Of a stretch of 64,000 nucleotides of DNA, positions 27,391-35,632 are shown piece by piece. The notes beneath the pieces were generated by a model, which saw only the letters and a list, made by a program, of their open reading frames with translations, did no database searches and was not told the origin of the DNA. The stretch is from Bacteroidales bacterium (GTDB lineage: Bacteria; Bacteroidota; Bacteroidia; Bacteroidales; UBA1402), in contig JAJFTH010000003.1 of NCBI GenBank assembly GCA_021373135.1, forward strand, positions 62,001 through 126,000, read 5' to 3'. The position numbers and the translations under genes were made by a program. Each line of letters starts with the position of its first letter. The stretch's first letter is position 1.

Positions 27391-28695
27391 ATGATTTGGA
27401 ATGAAAGTTATGAGTGCATGGGACGCGAAGAAATGCGTGAGGTGCAAAATAAACGTCTACGGACCACCGTAGAGCACGTTTATCACAATTCGCCTTTCTA
27501 TAGGGCAAAAATGCAGGAATTGGGTATTACACCAATGGATATTGAAACCATTGATGATTTAGTCAAGTTGCCTTTTACTATAAAAACGGACTTAAGGGAT
27601 CAGTATCCTTTTGGCTTGTTTTCTGTGCCCATGTCTGAGATTGTGCGGCTCCATGCATCCTCTGGCACGACAGGTAAACCTATCGTTGCCGGTTATACGC
27701 GAAAGGATTTGAGCACTTGGTCGGAAGTTTTGGCACGTACCTTTACATCCGGCGGTTGTTCGCGCAATGATATTTTCCAGATTGCCTATGGCTACGGATT
27801 ATTTACCGGAGGTCTTGGTGCTCATTACGGTGCTGAAAATATCGGGGCATCTGTCATTCCGATTTCTGCAGGTAATACTGAAAAACAAATACAGCTGATG
27901 ACGGATTTTGGCTCAACTGTTTTGTGTTGTACACCTTCTTATGCCTTATATTTGGGTGAAGCCGTTGAGGATAAGGGTATCAAGGATAAACTCAAGTTGA
28001 GGGTTGGTTTTTTCGGTGCTGAACCATGGACTGAAGCTATGCGCGTTGAGATAGAGAAGAAACTGAACATTAAAGCATTCGATATTTTTGGTTTGACGGA
28101 AGTAATCGGCCCTGGAGTATCTTATGAATGTTATGCTCAAAATGGCATGCATATCAATGAAGATCATTTTTTGCCGGAAATCATCAATCCTGTAACCCTC
28201 GAACCTGTCGCTCCCGGTGAAGTGGGAGAGTTGGTCCTGACAACGATTACCAAAGAGGGTATGCCGGTGATACGCTATCGAACCAAGGACCTGACCAGGC
28301 TGATGTATGAACCTTGTCCCTGTGGCCGTACATCAGTGCGCATGCATAAGATTATGGGCCGCAGTGATGATATGCTGATTATTCGTGGGGTTAATGTATT
28401 TCCTACTCAAATTGAAAGTGTTCTGATGGAATTTGGTGAAACTGCGCCACATTATCATTTATATGTGGATAGAGAGAACAATACGGATACTTTTGATGTT
28501 CATGTAGAAGTTCGTCCTGAAAACTTCACAGACGATATGAGTTCTATGCTTAATCTGCGAAAACGGATTGAAGCACGCATTCAAAGTGTGGTTGGTATCC
28601 ATGCTAATGTCAAATTGGTCGAACCACGTTCAATAGAACGTTCTATAGGCAAGGCTCAACGTGTAACTGATAAACGTAATCTTTACAAAGAATAG
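27391..28695 (+). CDS. paaK: Phenylacetate-CoA ligase family enzyme
   Basis: ANL-superfamily adenylate-forming ligase that joins an aryl acid to CoA using ATP. 434 residues from ATG 27391 (MIWNESYECM); an in-frame TTG nine bases earlier is less likely. The AMP-binding P-loop is SSGTTGKP (about 90-97), followed by IFGLTE and YRTKDLTRL. A Cys-rich EPCPCGRTS loop and the C-terminal RSDDMLIIRGVNVFPTQIE are typical of PaaK. It is paired with an ACT-domain gene three bases downstream. There is no aerobic phenylacetate pathway here, so the enzyme more likely recycles aryl acids from amino-acid fermentation (inference). Confidence 0.9.
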   Translation: MIWNESYECMGREEMREVQNKRLRTTVEHVYHNSPFYRAKMQELGITPMDIETIDDLVKLPFTIKTDLRDQYPFGLFSVPMSEIVRLHASSGTTGKPIVAGYTRKDLSTWSEVLARTFTSGGCSRNDIFQIAYGYGLFTGGLGAHYGAENIGASVIPISAGNTEKQIQLMTDFGSTVLCCTPSYALYLGEAVEDKGIKDKLKLRVGFFGAEPWTEAMRVEIEKKLNIKAFDIFGLTEVIGPGVSYECYAQNGMHINEDHFLPEIINPVTLEPVAPGEVGELVLTTITKEGMPVIRYRTKDLTRLMYEPCPCGRTSVRMHKIMGRSDDMLIIRGVNVFPTQIESVLMEFGETAPHYHLYVDRENNTDTFDVHVEVRPENFTDDMSSMLNLRKRIEARIQSVVGIHANVKLVEPRSIERSIGKAQRVTDKRNLYKE

Positions 28696-28698
28696 GAT

Positions 28699-29130
28699 AT
28701 GCCAACAATTATTAAACAATTATCCATTTTCCTGGAAAACAAGACAGGACGTCTTACTGAAGTAACAAGATTGTTAGGTAAGTCCGGGATAAACCTGACA
28801 GCTTTCAGTATGTCTGAATCGTCGGATTTTGGTATTATGAGGGTTGTTCTGTCGGATCCGGAGACGGCTCAAAAACTTTTGATCAGCCATGGCTTTACCG
28901 TGACTTTGTGTGATGTGGTTTGCTTGTTTGTCCCAAATACTCCTGGTACTTTGTCGGAAGCATTGTTGATTTTGTCAGAACACAATATCTCTGTTGACTA
29001 TATGTACGCTTTCGCCATGGATGATATGGCGCGGGTGGTCATTCGTCCAAGTGATATCAACCGTTGTGTGGAAGTTCTTCAGAAATCCAACCTGAAGTTG
29101 GCGAAAGCAAGCGACATGTACTATTTTTAA
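28699..29130 (+). CDS. Tandem ACT-domain protein
   Basis: 143 residues made of two ACT-like beta-alpha-beta units: ISIFLENKTGRLTEVTRLLG-type at the start (SIFLENKTGRL) and FVPNTPGTLSEALLILSEHNI in the second half (core NTPGTLSEAL). ACT domains bind amino acids and regulate partner enzymes. It begins three bases after paaK, so the two are translated together. It probably senses an aromatic or branched amino acid and controls the ligase; the ligand is not known. Confidence 0.85.
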   Translation: MPTIIKQLSIFLENKTGRLTEVTRLLGKSGINLTAFSMSESSDFGIMRVVLSDPETAQKLLISHGFTVTLCDVVCLFVPNTPGTLSEALLILSEHNISVDYMYAFAMDDMARVVIRPSDINRCVEVLQKSNLKLAKASDMYYF

Positions 29131-29224
29131 GTGTGTCTGTCGGCAAAAATGGCCGTTTTACTTGAATCTTAAGCAATTTCAGTTAAAAATGGTTGTTTCT
29201 TTTCGCTTATTGGGCTGGAAATAT

Positions 29225-29232
29225 TACCTTTG
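29225..29232 (+). promoter_or_regulatory. Candidate -7 box (TACCTTTG) for the bamD operon
   Basis: TACCTTTG matches TAnnTTTG and lies 43 bases before the bamD ATG. No -33 TTG at the right distance. Confidence 0.45.
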
Positions 29233-29274
29233 TGCGTCTTTTTATATGTTTAAAAGACTTGAATTGTCGATCCT

Positions 29275-30078
29275 ATGAAGATGAGATTTCTTATGTTTGT
29301 GCTGTTGGGTATTAGCCTGGTTTCCTGCTCTGATTATCAGAAGCTGCTCAAAAGCACCGATTATGAATTGAAGTGGACGAAAGCCAATGAGTATTATGAG
29401 CAGAAGAATTATTCGAAAGCCATATATTTACTCGAAGAGCTTCAATCTATTCATAAGGGTACCGACAGGGCAGAGCAAACGCTGTTCATGTTAGCGAATG
29501 CTTATTATAACAGCAAGGATTATATTTCAGCTTCTCATTATTTTGAGGTTTATTACAAAACCTATCCCAAAGGTATTTTTACGGAAGATTGTCGTTTCCT
29601 TTCAGGAAAAGCCGCCTATCTCGATTCTCCTGATCCTCGTCTGACTCAGGAAGAGACTGTAAAGGCAATGGACCAACTCAATGTTTTCCTCGATTATTAT
29701 CCGGAAAGTGATAAAAAAGAAGAAGTGACCAATATGTTGACAGAGTTGCAAGAAAAGCTGGTATACAAACAATTGTTGAATTGCCGTTTGTATTACAATC
29801 TGGGAAATTATCTGGGAAACAACTATGAATCTTGCATTATAACAGCAAACAATACGCTGCTTGATTATCCGGTTTCAAAATATCGCGAAGAATTGTCATT
29901 CCTGATTCTGAAATCCCGTTATATGTTGGCTGTCAATAGTCTGGATCATTTGAAAGTTGATAGATACAGAGCTGCAATGGATGAATATTACAGTTACATC
30001 AATGAGTACCCGAAAGGTGGGTATGTCAAAGAAGCAGAAAACATCTTGAAAGAGTGTAAAAAAATTATTAAAGATTAA
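29275..30078 (+). CDS. bamD: Outer-membrane assembly lipoprotein BamD
   Basis: 267 residues with a lipoprotein signal ending LVSCSD (Cys18). TPR-like repeats follow, for example YEQKNYSKAIYLLEEL and YYNSKDYISASHYFEV, and then AENILKECKK at the C-terminus. BamD works with BamA to insert beta-barrel proteins. Co-directional genes for the RNA polymerase omega-like subunit and a DUF4293 protein follow at spacings of 10 and 2 bases, so the three form an operon. Confidence 0.93.
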   Translation: MKMRFLMFVLLGISLVSCSDYQKLLKSTDYELKWTKANEYYEQKNYSKAIYLLEELQSIHKGTDRAEQTLFMLANAYYNSKDYISASHYFEVYYKTYPKGIFTEDCRFLSGKAAYLDSPDPRLTQEETVKAMDQLNVFLDYYPESDKKEEVTNMLTELQEKLVYKQLLNCRLYYNLGNYLGNNYESCIITANNTLLDYPVSKYREELSFLILKSRYMLAVNSLDHLKVDRYRAAMDEYYSYINEYPKGGYVKEAENILKECKKIIKD

Positions 30079-30088
30079 AATAGAAAAA

Positions 30089-30421
30089 ATGGATTACAAG
30101 AAATCATCGATTCCTAACACGACAATTACACGTGACATGAACGCCTTGTGTGCAGATACTGGCAATGTGTATGAGACAGTGAAGATCATTTCCAAACGCG
30201 CCAACCAAATAAGCGTGGAGACTAAGGCTGAACTGGAAAAGAAATTGCAGGAGTTTGCTTCTTATACAGATAATCTGGAAGAAGTTTTTGAGAACCGTGA
30301 GCAAATTGAAATCTCTCGTTTTTATGAAAAACTTCCTAAAGCAACTTTGGTTGCAACTCAGGAATATCAAGACGGAAAAATTTATCACAAAAATCCTGCC
30401 CGGGAGAAATTAAAGAAATAA
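30089..30421 (+). CDS. rpoZ: RNA polymerase omega-like subunit (Bacteroidota form)
   Basis: 110 residues. MDYKKSSIPNTTITRDMNAL, the helix ANQISVETKAELEKKL and the end region YEKLPKATLVATQEY resemble the omega subunit described for Bacteroidota, which has diverged from E. coli RpoZ but keeps the RANQI-type helix. It supports assembly of RNA polymerase. Its place directly after bamD is one I recall from related genomes. Confidence 0.8.
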   Translation: MDYKKSSIPNTTITRDMNALCADTGNVYETVKIISKRANQISVETKAELEKKLQEFASYTDNLEEVFENREQIEISRFYEKLPKATLVATQEYQDGKIYHKNPAREKLKK

Positions 30422-30423
30422 TC

Positions 30424-30882
30424 ATGATCCAGCGTATTCAGAGTCTTTATCTACTCCTGATTACTGCCTTATTGATTGCTGTATTATTCTTACCGTTCGG
30501 CTTTCTTCAAACGTCGGCTGAAATGTATGAGTATACAGCTTTTTCTATTCAGCAGGTCTTGACAGGAGAAGTATACGCCTTACCTGTATGGATTTTGGCG
30601 GTTGTATTGATCATAAGCGCGGCCTTGTCTTTCTTGACTATCTTCTTGTATAAGAAACGCAAAGTGCAGATACGTCTTTGTATCTGTAACGAACTTGTTT
30701 TGGTACTGTTCTATTTGATTTATGCCATTTTCCTGTTTATGTTCATCAGCAAGACAGGAGCGGAGAACGAAACATGTTTCGGGATGGCTTTGCCCTTGAT
30801 CTCAATCATTCTGGATTATATGGCTGTCATTGCTATCAGGAAAGATGAAGCACTTGTGAAATCCTGGGATCGTATCAGGTGA
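30424..30882 (+). CDS. DUF4293 integral membrane protein
   Basis: 152 residues with four hydrophobic segments (about 7-27, 57-77, 89-112 and 118-138). It starts MIQRIQSLYLLL, the typical beginning of the family, and ends with a charged tail (KDEALVKSWDRIR). The function is unknown. It is the last gene of the bamD operon, two bases after rpoZ. Confidence 0.82.
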   Translation: MIQRIQSLYLLLITALLIAVLFLPFGFLQTSAEMYEYTAFSIQQVLTGEVYALPVWILAVVLIISAALSFLTIFLYKKRKVQIRLCICNELVLVLFYLIYAIFLFMFISKTGAENETCFGMALPLISIILDYMAVIAIRKDEALVKSWDRIR

Positions 30883-30911
30883 CAGCTGTTTCCTTTTGAG
30901 AGACTTTTCGC

Positions 30912-31592
30912 TTATTTTTTATTGTAGCCTCCCAGTTGGAAGTAATAATATACGTTCAGGGAAATCGTTTGCAGACTTGAACTGTTGAAATCTTCCCCAA
31001 CAGCATCATTGAAAATATTGGACAAGTTATAGCAATAACGCCCTTCCAATCCCAGAACGGATCGTTTTATGTGAACTTCAAATCCTGCCCCTCCAAGAAG
31101 ACCATATTGAAAAGGGTTTTCAACCAATTTGCCATGCTGAATCATTTCATTTTTAGGAGTCTGGTCTATAATCTCTTCATTTTCAGAGAGTAGGTAACTG
31201 AATTTGGGACCGACATTCAAAAATATCCTGAAGGCTTTTGAACCGGTGTAGGCATGCATCAAAAAAGGCATTTCAACAAAATTCAGATTTCTGGCGTAGG
31301 AATAGTCGGATGCTTTTTTAGTCCCATATAAATCTTCTTTCCAACCGGCTTCAAAATAATTGAAGTCAAGCTGAAATCCAAAATGATTCTCACTGATATA
31401 TCTGACGGAGATTCCTTCTGACTTACCTTTGGAATAAAGTTTATCCACCAGTTTCGGTACAAGTGTGATGGTGGACATGGTTGCGCCCGCACTAGGGCCA
31501 ACATACCATTCGCTCAAAGTGTTGTATTGCGCTGATAGGCCAACGCAGGAAAGAGTTAATAGACTTGTTAGAAGTGTTTTCTTGAATTTCAC
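30912..31592 (-). CDS. PorT-like outer-membrane beta-barrel protein
   Basis: 226 residues. A signal peptide ends near GLSAQ, and the start codon is GTG at 31592. Eight or so amphipathic strands follow, with motifs ISENHFGFQLDFNY, NLNFVEMPFLMHAY and GLLGGAGFEVHIK that fit the outer_membrane_beta-barrel_2/PorT-like group. It could be part of, or related to, the type IX secretion machinery, but the family is broad and PorT identity is not shown. It lies 56 bases after the LysM gene on the same strand. Confidence 0.75.
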   Translation of the reverse strand: MKFKKTLLTSLLTLSCVGLSAQYNTLSEWYVGPSAGATMSTITLVPKLVDKLYSKGKSEGISVRYISENHFGFQLDFNYFEAGWKEDLYGTKKASDYSYARNLNFVEMPFLMHAYTGSKAFRIFLNVGPKFSYLLSENEEIIDQTPKNEMIQHGKLVENPFQYGLLGGAGFEVHIKRSVLGLEGRYCYNLSNIFNDAVGEDFNSSSLQTISLNVYYYFQLGGYNKK

Positions 31593-31648
31593 TCGGATAT
31601 GGTCGTTTAATGATTGGTTACCTGGTTATGCTCATTCATGATTAAGCT

Positions 31649-33079
31649 TTATTTCAAAGAATGGACTTCTACGGTGTTGTCGGGTTTATAATGAATGACA
31701 TAAAAAAGTTGATTATAAGATCCGTGGTCCGGATTCTTAGTGCTGAACTTAAATTTGTTTTGAAGCGGATCAATCGTCGGTACACTTTCCTGAAGTTCGG
31801 ATTTCTCAAGAACCATCCTGGGTACGAAATAAGTTGCTATATCGTAGCCCATCATGCCGTATTTGGGATAAGTGTTCAATAAATCCTTTCCGAAGATCCG
31901 GTTGAAATCTATTTGAAAATTACGTACATTGTTTTGTTGTGAATCAGCATAAAAGTTGGAAAACAGGTAAGTGTTCAGTTCATAAAGCCTTTTTTGATAA
32001 TTTTTGTTCATGGCTTGCCATTCCGGATAACCCATCAGGGTGATCTTTTTATCGGAATATGTTTTCATGTTTGCCGCCATACGGGTCACCAAGTTGTGGG
32101 CTTGGTTGATGCTCAAGGGAGTTGTAAAGATGGTATTTTCGCCACTATTTTCCATAGCTGTGAATAAGTTCTGGAGTTCCTCGTCTTCATCGACCATCTT
32201 GAAGGGGATGTCTTTTTCCCTGAGTACACTTTTTATCCGGGAGATAAAGGCTGTTTCCGCATCATCTTCGTTTGGAGAACCATTCAAAAAGATAATATTG
32301 GTGGCCTTGATCTGGTTGACATAATATTCGGCGAGGACATCGTAAATATGCGAATGTGGTGTATTGGTCTGAAAGAGATAATGGTTGTTTTCCAATTCAG
32401 GTATCCGGGAGCTGAATGGTAAAATCAGGATTTTTCGATTTTTCATGGCCCATTCTGAAAGCAGGGCTATCTGTTCGGGGTTCGCGCCACCAATGCAATA
32501 GTCTGTTTCCCTGAGCTTTCCGGTAGATATGGCCTGTTTGATGTCTTCAATTCCTTCTCCGGATTCAAGAGCCTGTACTTCAAAGGATAATCCAAGACTT
32601 TTCAGACTGTCAACAGCCATCAGGAATCCTTCATAAAATTCAATGAAACGTTCATCGACTCCCTGTGTCTTTGTGGTGGCAAAAGGAAGAATAATGGTGA
32701 TGCGGGGTGCATCAGTGAGTGTGTTGATGATTTTTTTTGACTTCTTTTTGGTTGAAGTCATTGTTTGCACTGTTTCTTTATCCTTGATGATGATTTCCCC
32801 TTCCGTAGAATCACTGCTTGTCTTGACCGGAATCATGAGTGTTTGGCCATTTTTAAGTCCATTGACGATGAATGGATTCATTGACAGTATTTCCGCTTCC
32901 GTCACATTGAACCTCTTACAGATGGAATAGATGGTTTCATGTGATTTTACATCGTATTTGTAATATTCTTTTTCAAACAGCTTGACAACTGGTACGTCTT
33001 TGATTTTAGCAGCAAGATCAAAAGAGAACGTAAACAAAAGAATAAACAGAATAAGTATGTTTTTTTTGTTTTTTTCCAT
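31649..33079 (-). CDS. LysM protein with periplasmic-binding-protein fold
   Basis: 476 residues. A signal peptide (MEKNKKNILILFILLFTFSF) is followed by one LysM domain (about 41-85, YDVKSHETIYSICKRFNV), which binds peptidoglycan. After a charged linker comes a region (about 125-470) resembling type I periplasmic ligand-binding proteins, with ITIILPFATTKTQGVDERFIEFYEGFLMA read in parts and LYELNTYLFSNFYADS. There is no lipobox and no partner ABC transporter nearby. It may be a cell-wall-anchored sensor or scaffold. Function unknown. Confidence 0.8.
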   Translation of the reverse strand: MEKNKKNILILFILLFTFSFDLAAKIKDVPVVKLFEKEYYKYDVKSHETIYSICKRFNVTEAEILSMNPFIVNGLKNGQTLMIPVKTSSDSTEGEIIIKDKETVQTMTSTKKKSKKIINTLTDAPRITIILPFATTKTQGVDERFIEFYEGFLMAVDSLKSLGLSFEVQALESGEGIEDIKQAISTGKLRETDYCIGGANPEQIALLSEWAMKNRKILILPFSSRIPELENNHYLFQTNTPHSHIYDVLAEYYVNQIKATNIIFLNGSPNEDDAETAFISRIKSVLREKDIPFKMVDEDEELQNLFTAMENSGENTIFTTPLSINQAHNLVTRMAANMKTYSDKKITLMGYPEWQAMNKNYQKRLYELNTYLFSNFYADSQQNNVRNFQIDFNRIFGKDLLNTYPKYGMMGYDIATYFVPRMVLEKSELQESVPTIDPLQNKFKFSTKNPDHGSYNQLFYVIHYKPDNTVEVHSLK

Positions 33080-33101
33080 TTGACAGGAGGTTTAGATTCA
33101 A

Positions 33102-33109
33102 CAAAAGTA
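33102..33109 (-). promoter_or_regulatory. Candidate -7 box (TACTTTTG) for the LysM gene
   Basis: Minus-strand TACTTTTG, 23 bases before the start codon at 33079. It is back-to-back with the plus-strand box at 33133. Confidence 0.5.
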
Positions 33110-33132
33110 CATGATTTTTCGGGAAGAAACCG

Positions 33133-33140
33133 TATCTTTG
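33133..33140 (+). promoter_or_regulatory. Candidate -7 box (TATCTTTG) for the type B T9SS protein gene
   Basis: TATCTTTG lies 27 bases before ATG 33167. It falls inside the longer TTG-started frame, which supports the ATG as the real start. Confidence 0.5.
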
Positions 33141-33166
33141 ATGGATTTTTCGACCAAAACAGGATA

Positions 33167-34486
33167 ATGCAAAGAATAGTATGCCTTTTATTGATGGGGT
33201 TGTTCACCATAAAAGTGTGCATGGCTCAGTTTTCGGCAACAGGCGGTGCCAATGGTAATCCGTATTCCTATCAACCAAGCATCAGTTCAGGCCTGGATTT
33301 TGTCTATGTTTTTGATGGAATGGCCAATGCTCAGTTATACTTTACAGCCGGTAGTCCATCTTTATGGACCTGGAGTCGTTTTGAACAGAATCAATCCTCT
33401 GCCGTTCCTGTATCTCCTGCTGATGTACAAGTTTCAGGCAATCAGACATCATTGACCAATATTCAGCCAGGCGGCTATATGATTGATTCAGCCGGCCTGA
33501 AGAAACATTTTGTTTATGTGGTTGAATATAAACCGCTTCAGGTAAACGGTATCAGTTATAGCCCGGATTGTGAATCATGCCATACACTCAGTGTTTCAGC
33601 CTTGACCAATGAAATGTCTTATTACAAAATCAGCGGCATCAAGGAAATAATCGACAGGCAATTTACACTTTCGTGGAATACTGCGGTTTGGAATAGTACA
33701 TCCAAAGAATATGATACGAAATCACAGACAAAGACTGTAGAAAGCACTCCGATTTGGTCCGTTAAGGCACCACTGATAAAGACTCGTTTCACCATTACGT
33801 GCAATGACCAGATTGCGAAATTCTTTGGCTCAACACTGAATGATGTCAGTGATGAGTATGCTGCCGTAGCAGTGGAGGCAAACCCGGAAGCTGTCATCCA
33901 GACAAGGACAGCACTGAATGAGGATGGTAATGAAGATCCGACTTTAGTCTATCAGAGCGGATCACAACCGACAGGTTCGGCCCCTGTGACTATACGGTTC
34001 TCCAGCAAATCAAGTGAAGCCGTGCAGTATAAGGAATGGTTTTTTTACGATCATGCTGATGGTTCAGGAACATATTCCGGCAGGTATTCTGAAGATGAAT
34101 TTGAGTATAAATTTCAGGAAACAGGTACTTTTTATGTCAAGCTTGTGGTGAGTAATGCTTCACTGACTTGTCAGGATTCATCAAACTATTTTATTCCCAA
34201 AGTCTTGGAATCGTTTCTCGATTGTCCTAATTTTTTCACACCGAGGTCCAGTCCTGGAGAAAATGATGAATTCAGAGTTGTTTATAAATCTATCGTATCG
34301 TTTAAAGGTACCATTTTAAATCGTTGGGGAAATGTCCTGTTTGTTTGGTCTGACCCTGCCATTGGTTGGAACGGCACTTATAGAGGAAAAGCGGTTTCGC
34401 CTGGTGTGTATTTCTATGTCATTGAGGCCAAAGGCTCTGATGGCGTTGTGTATAAAAAGAAAGGCGATATCAATTTATTAGAATAG
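33167..34486 (+). CDS. T9SS type B (CHU_C) sorting-domain protein
   Basis: 439 residues. Signal peptide MQRIVCLLLMGLFTIKVCMA, then a region without recognised enzyme motifs and a PKD-like beta sandwich (about 270-350, YKEWFFYDHADGSG). It ends in a gliding-motility-associated C-terminal domain (about 355-439) with CPNFFTPRSSPGENDEF, ILNRWGNVLF, WNGTYRGKAVSPGVYFYVI. Such type B domains are exported by the type IX system. The start is ATG 33167, because the in-frame extension to 33080 begins with TTG and contains the promoter. It is transcribed divergently from the LysM gene. Confidence 0.87.
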   Translation: MQRIVCLLLMGLFTIKVCMAQFSATGGANGNPYSYQPSISSGLDFVYVFDGMANAQLYFTAGSPSLWTWSRFEQNQSSAVPVSPADVQVSGNQTSLTNIQPGGYMIDSAGLKKHFVYVVEYKPLQVNGISYSPDCESCHTLSVSALTNEMSYYKISGIKEIIDRQFTLSWNTAVWNSTSKEYDTKSQTKTVESTPIWSVKAPLIKTRFTITCNDQIAKFFGSTLNDVSDEYAAVAVEANPEAVIQTRTALNEDGNEDPTLVYQSGSQPTGSAPVTIRFSSKSSEAVQYKEWFFYDHADGSGTYSGRYSEDEFEYKFQETGTFYVKLVVSNASLTCQDSSNYFIPKVLESFLDCPNFFTPRSSPGENDEFRVVYKSIVSFKGTILNRWGNVLFVWSDPAIGWNGTYRGKAVSPGVYFYVIEAKGSDGVVYKKKGDINLLE

Positions 34487-34586
34487 TTTGGTTTCATGAA
34501 ACGAGCATGTTTGTAAAAACGTCTAGGTTTATGATAAAATGGACATGCGAGTTCCATATAACTGTAGATGAAAAAGTTATTTTCCT

Positions 34587-35630
34587 ATGAAATTTGATAA
34601 GAGTTCACGTATTTTTTTCAGTGTATTGTTTGCCGTCACTTTTTCCGTTTCCAACGTTTTTGCAGAGGCAAATTTTTTGAAAAAGCTTTTCAAGAAAAAA
34701 GTGGAAGTTGTTTTGGTGAAGACAGAACCGGTTGAAACTAAAGTTGATTCAGAAAAAGTATTTGTTCGGAATTATTTGGCCATTTCACCGGAAATCCCGG
34801 ATGAAGTGACTTTTTGCGGCCAGACTATTGATTTGAGGGAAACGAACATGCGTGAACGTTTTGATCGTGAAATGCTTTCCATGATGTATATGCATTCCTC
34901 CACACTTTTGCTATTGAAACGTGCCAATCGTTATTTCCCTGTCATTGAGCCTATCTTGAAAGCCCATAACATTCCGGACGACATGAAATACCTTGCCTGC
35001 ATTGAAAGTAACCTTGATAATAAGGCAATTTCATCTTCAGGAGCCATCGGTATGTGGCAGTTTATGCCTGAAACGGCCAGACAGTACGGACTGGAAGTCA
35101 ATGACGATGTTGACGAACGTTATCATGTTGAAAAGGAAACTGAGGCTGCTTGCAGCTATTTGAGGAGTGCTTATGAAAAGTTCGGGGACTGGCCTTCAGC
35201 TGCTGCATCCTACAATATCGGTACGGCAAGGATTATGAAAGAACTGGCCAAACAGGGTGAAAACTCAAGTCTGGATCTTTGGTTGGTGGAACAAACCTCC
35301 CGCTATGTGTTTAGGATTCTCGCCTGTAAAGAATTCATGTCTGATCCTAAGAAATATGGATTTTACATTAAAAAGGAACAATTATATATGCCCAATGCCT
35401 GCAAAGATTCCATGGTGACCGGAAAAGTAGCCAACTGGGTGGATTTTGCCAAAGGTGCAGGCATTTCCTATTATGATTTAAAAAATTACAACACCTGGAT
35501 TCGCAGCGACAGTTTGTCCAATCCGGAAGCTAAGGCCTACAAGGTTGCAATTCCTTTGAAAGAAAGCCTTTATTTTGATAAAAAGAAGATCACCGTTCAC
35601 CAAAAAGAGTGGGTGATTGATGAAGATTGA
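34587..35630 (+). CDS. mltD: Membrane-bound lytic murein transglycosylase, GH23
   Basis: 347 residues, signal peptide ending near VFAEA. The SLT domain (about 115-245) has catalytic Glu140 in CIESNLD, then [20 protein letters not shown] and [12 protein letters not shown], the standard GH23 motifs. It cleaves peptidoglycan glycan strands to 1,6-anhydro-muropeptides. E. coli MltD has two C-terminal LysM domains; none is visible here. The stop TGA (35628-35630) lies two bases before the uvrA ATG. Confidence 0.9.
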   Translation: MKFDKSSRIFFSVLFAVTFSVSNVFAEANFLKKLFKKKVEVVLVKTEPVETKVDSEKVFVRNYLAISPEIPDEVTFCGQTIDLRETNMRERFDREMLSMMYMHSSTLLLLKRANRYFPVIEPILKAHNIPDDMKYLACIESNLDNKAISSSGAIGMWQFMPETARQYGLEVNDDVDERYHVEKETEAACSYLRSAYEKFGDWPSAAASYNIGTARIMKELAKQGENSSLDLWLVEQTSRYVFRILACKEFMSDPKKYGFYIKKEQLYMPNACKDSMVTGKVANWVDFAKGAGISYYDLKNYNTWIRSDSLSNPEAKAYKVAIPLKESLYFDKKKITVHQKEWVIDED

Positions 35631-35632
35631 TT

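Noticed and set aside
27286..27447. 54-residue N-terminal extension of UvrB
   Set aside because: Family N-terminus MFELISPYRPTGDQP starts at 27285; the extension overlaps the promoter and the divergent paaK start.
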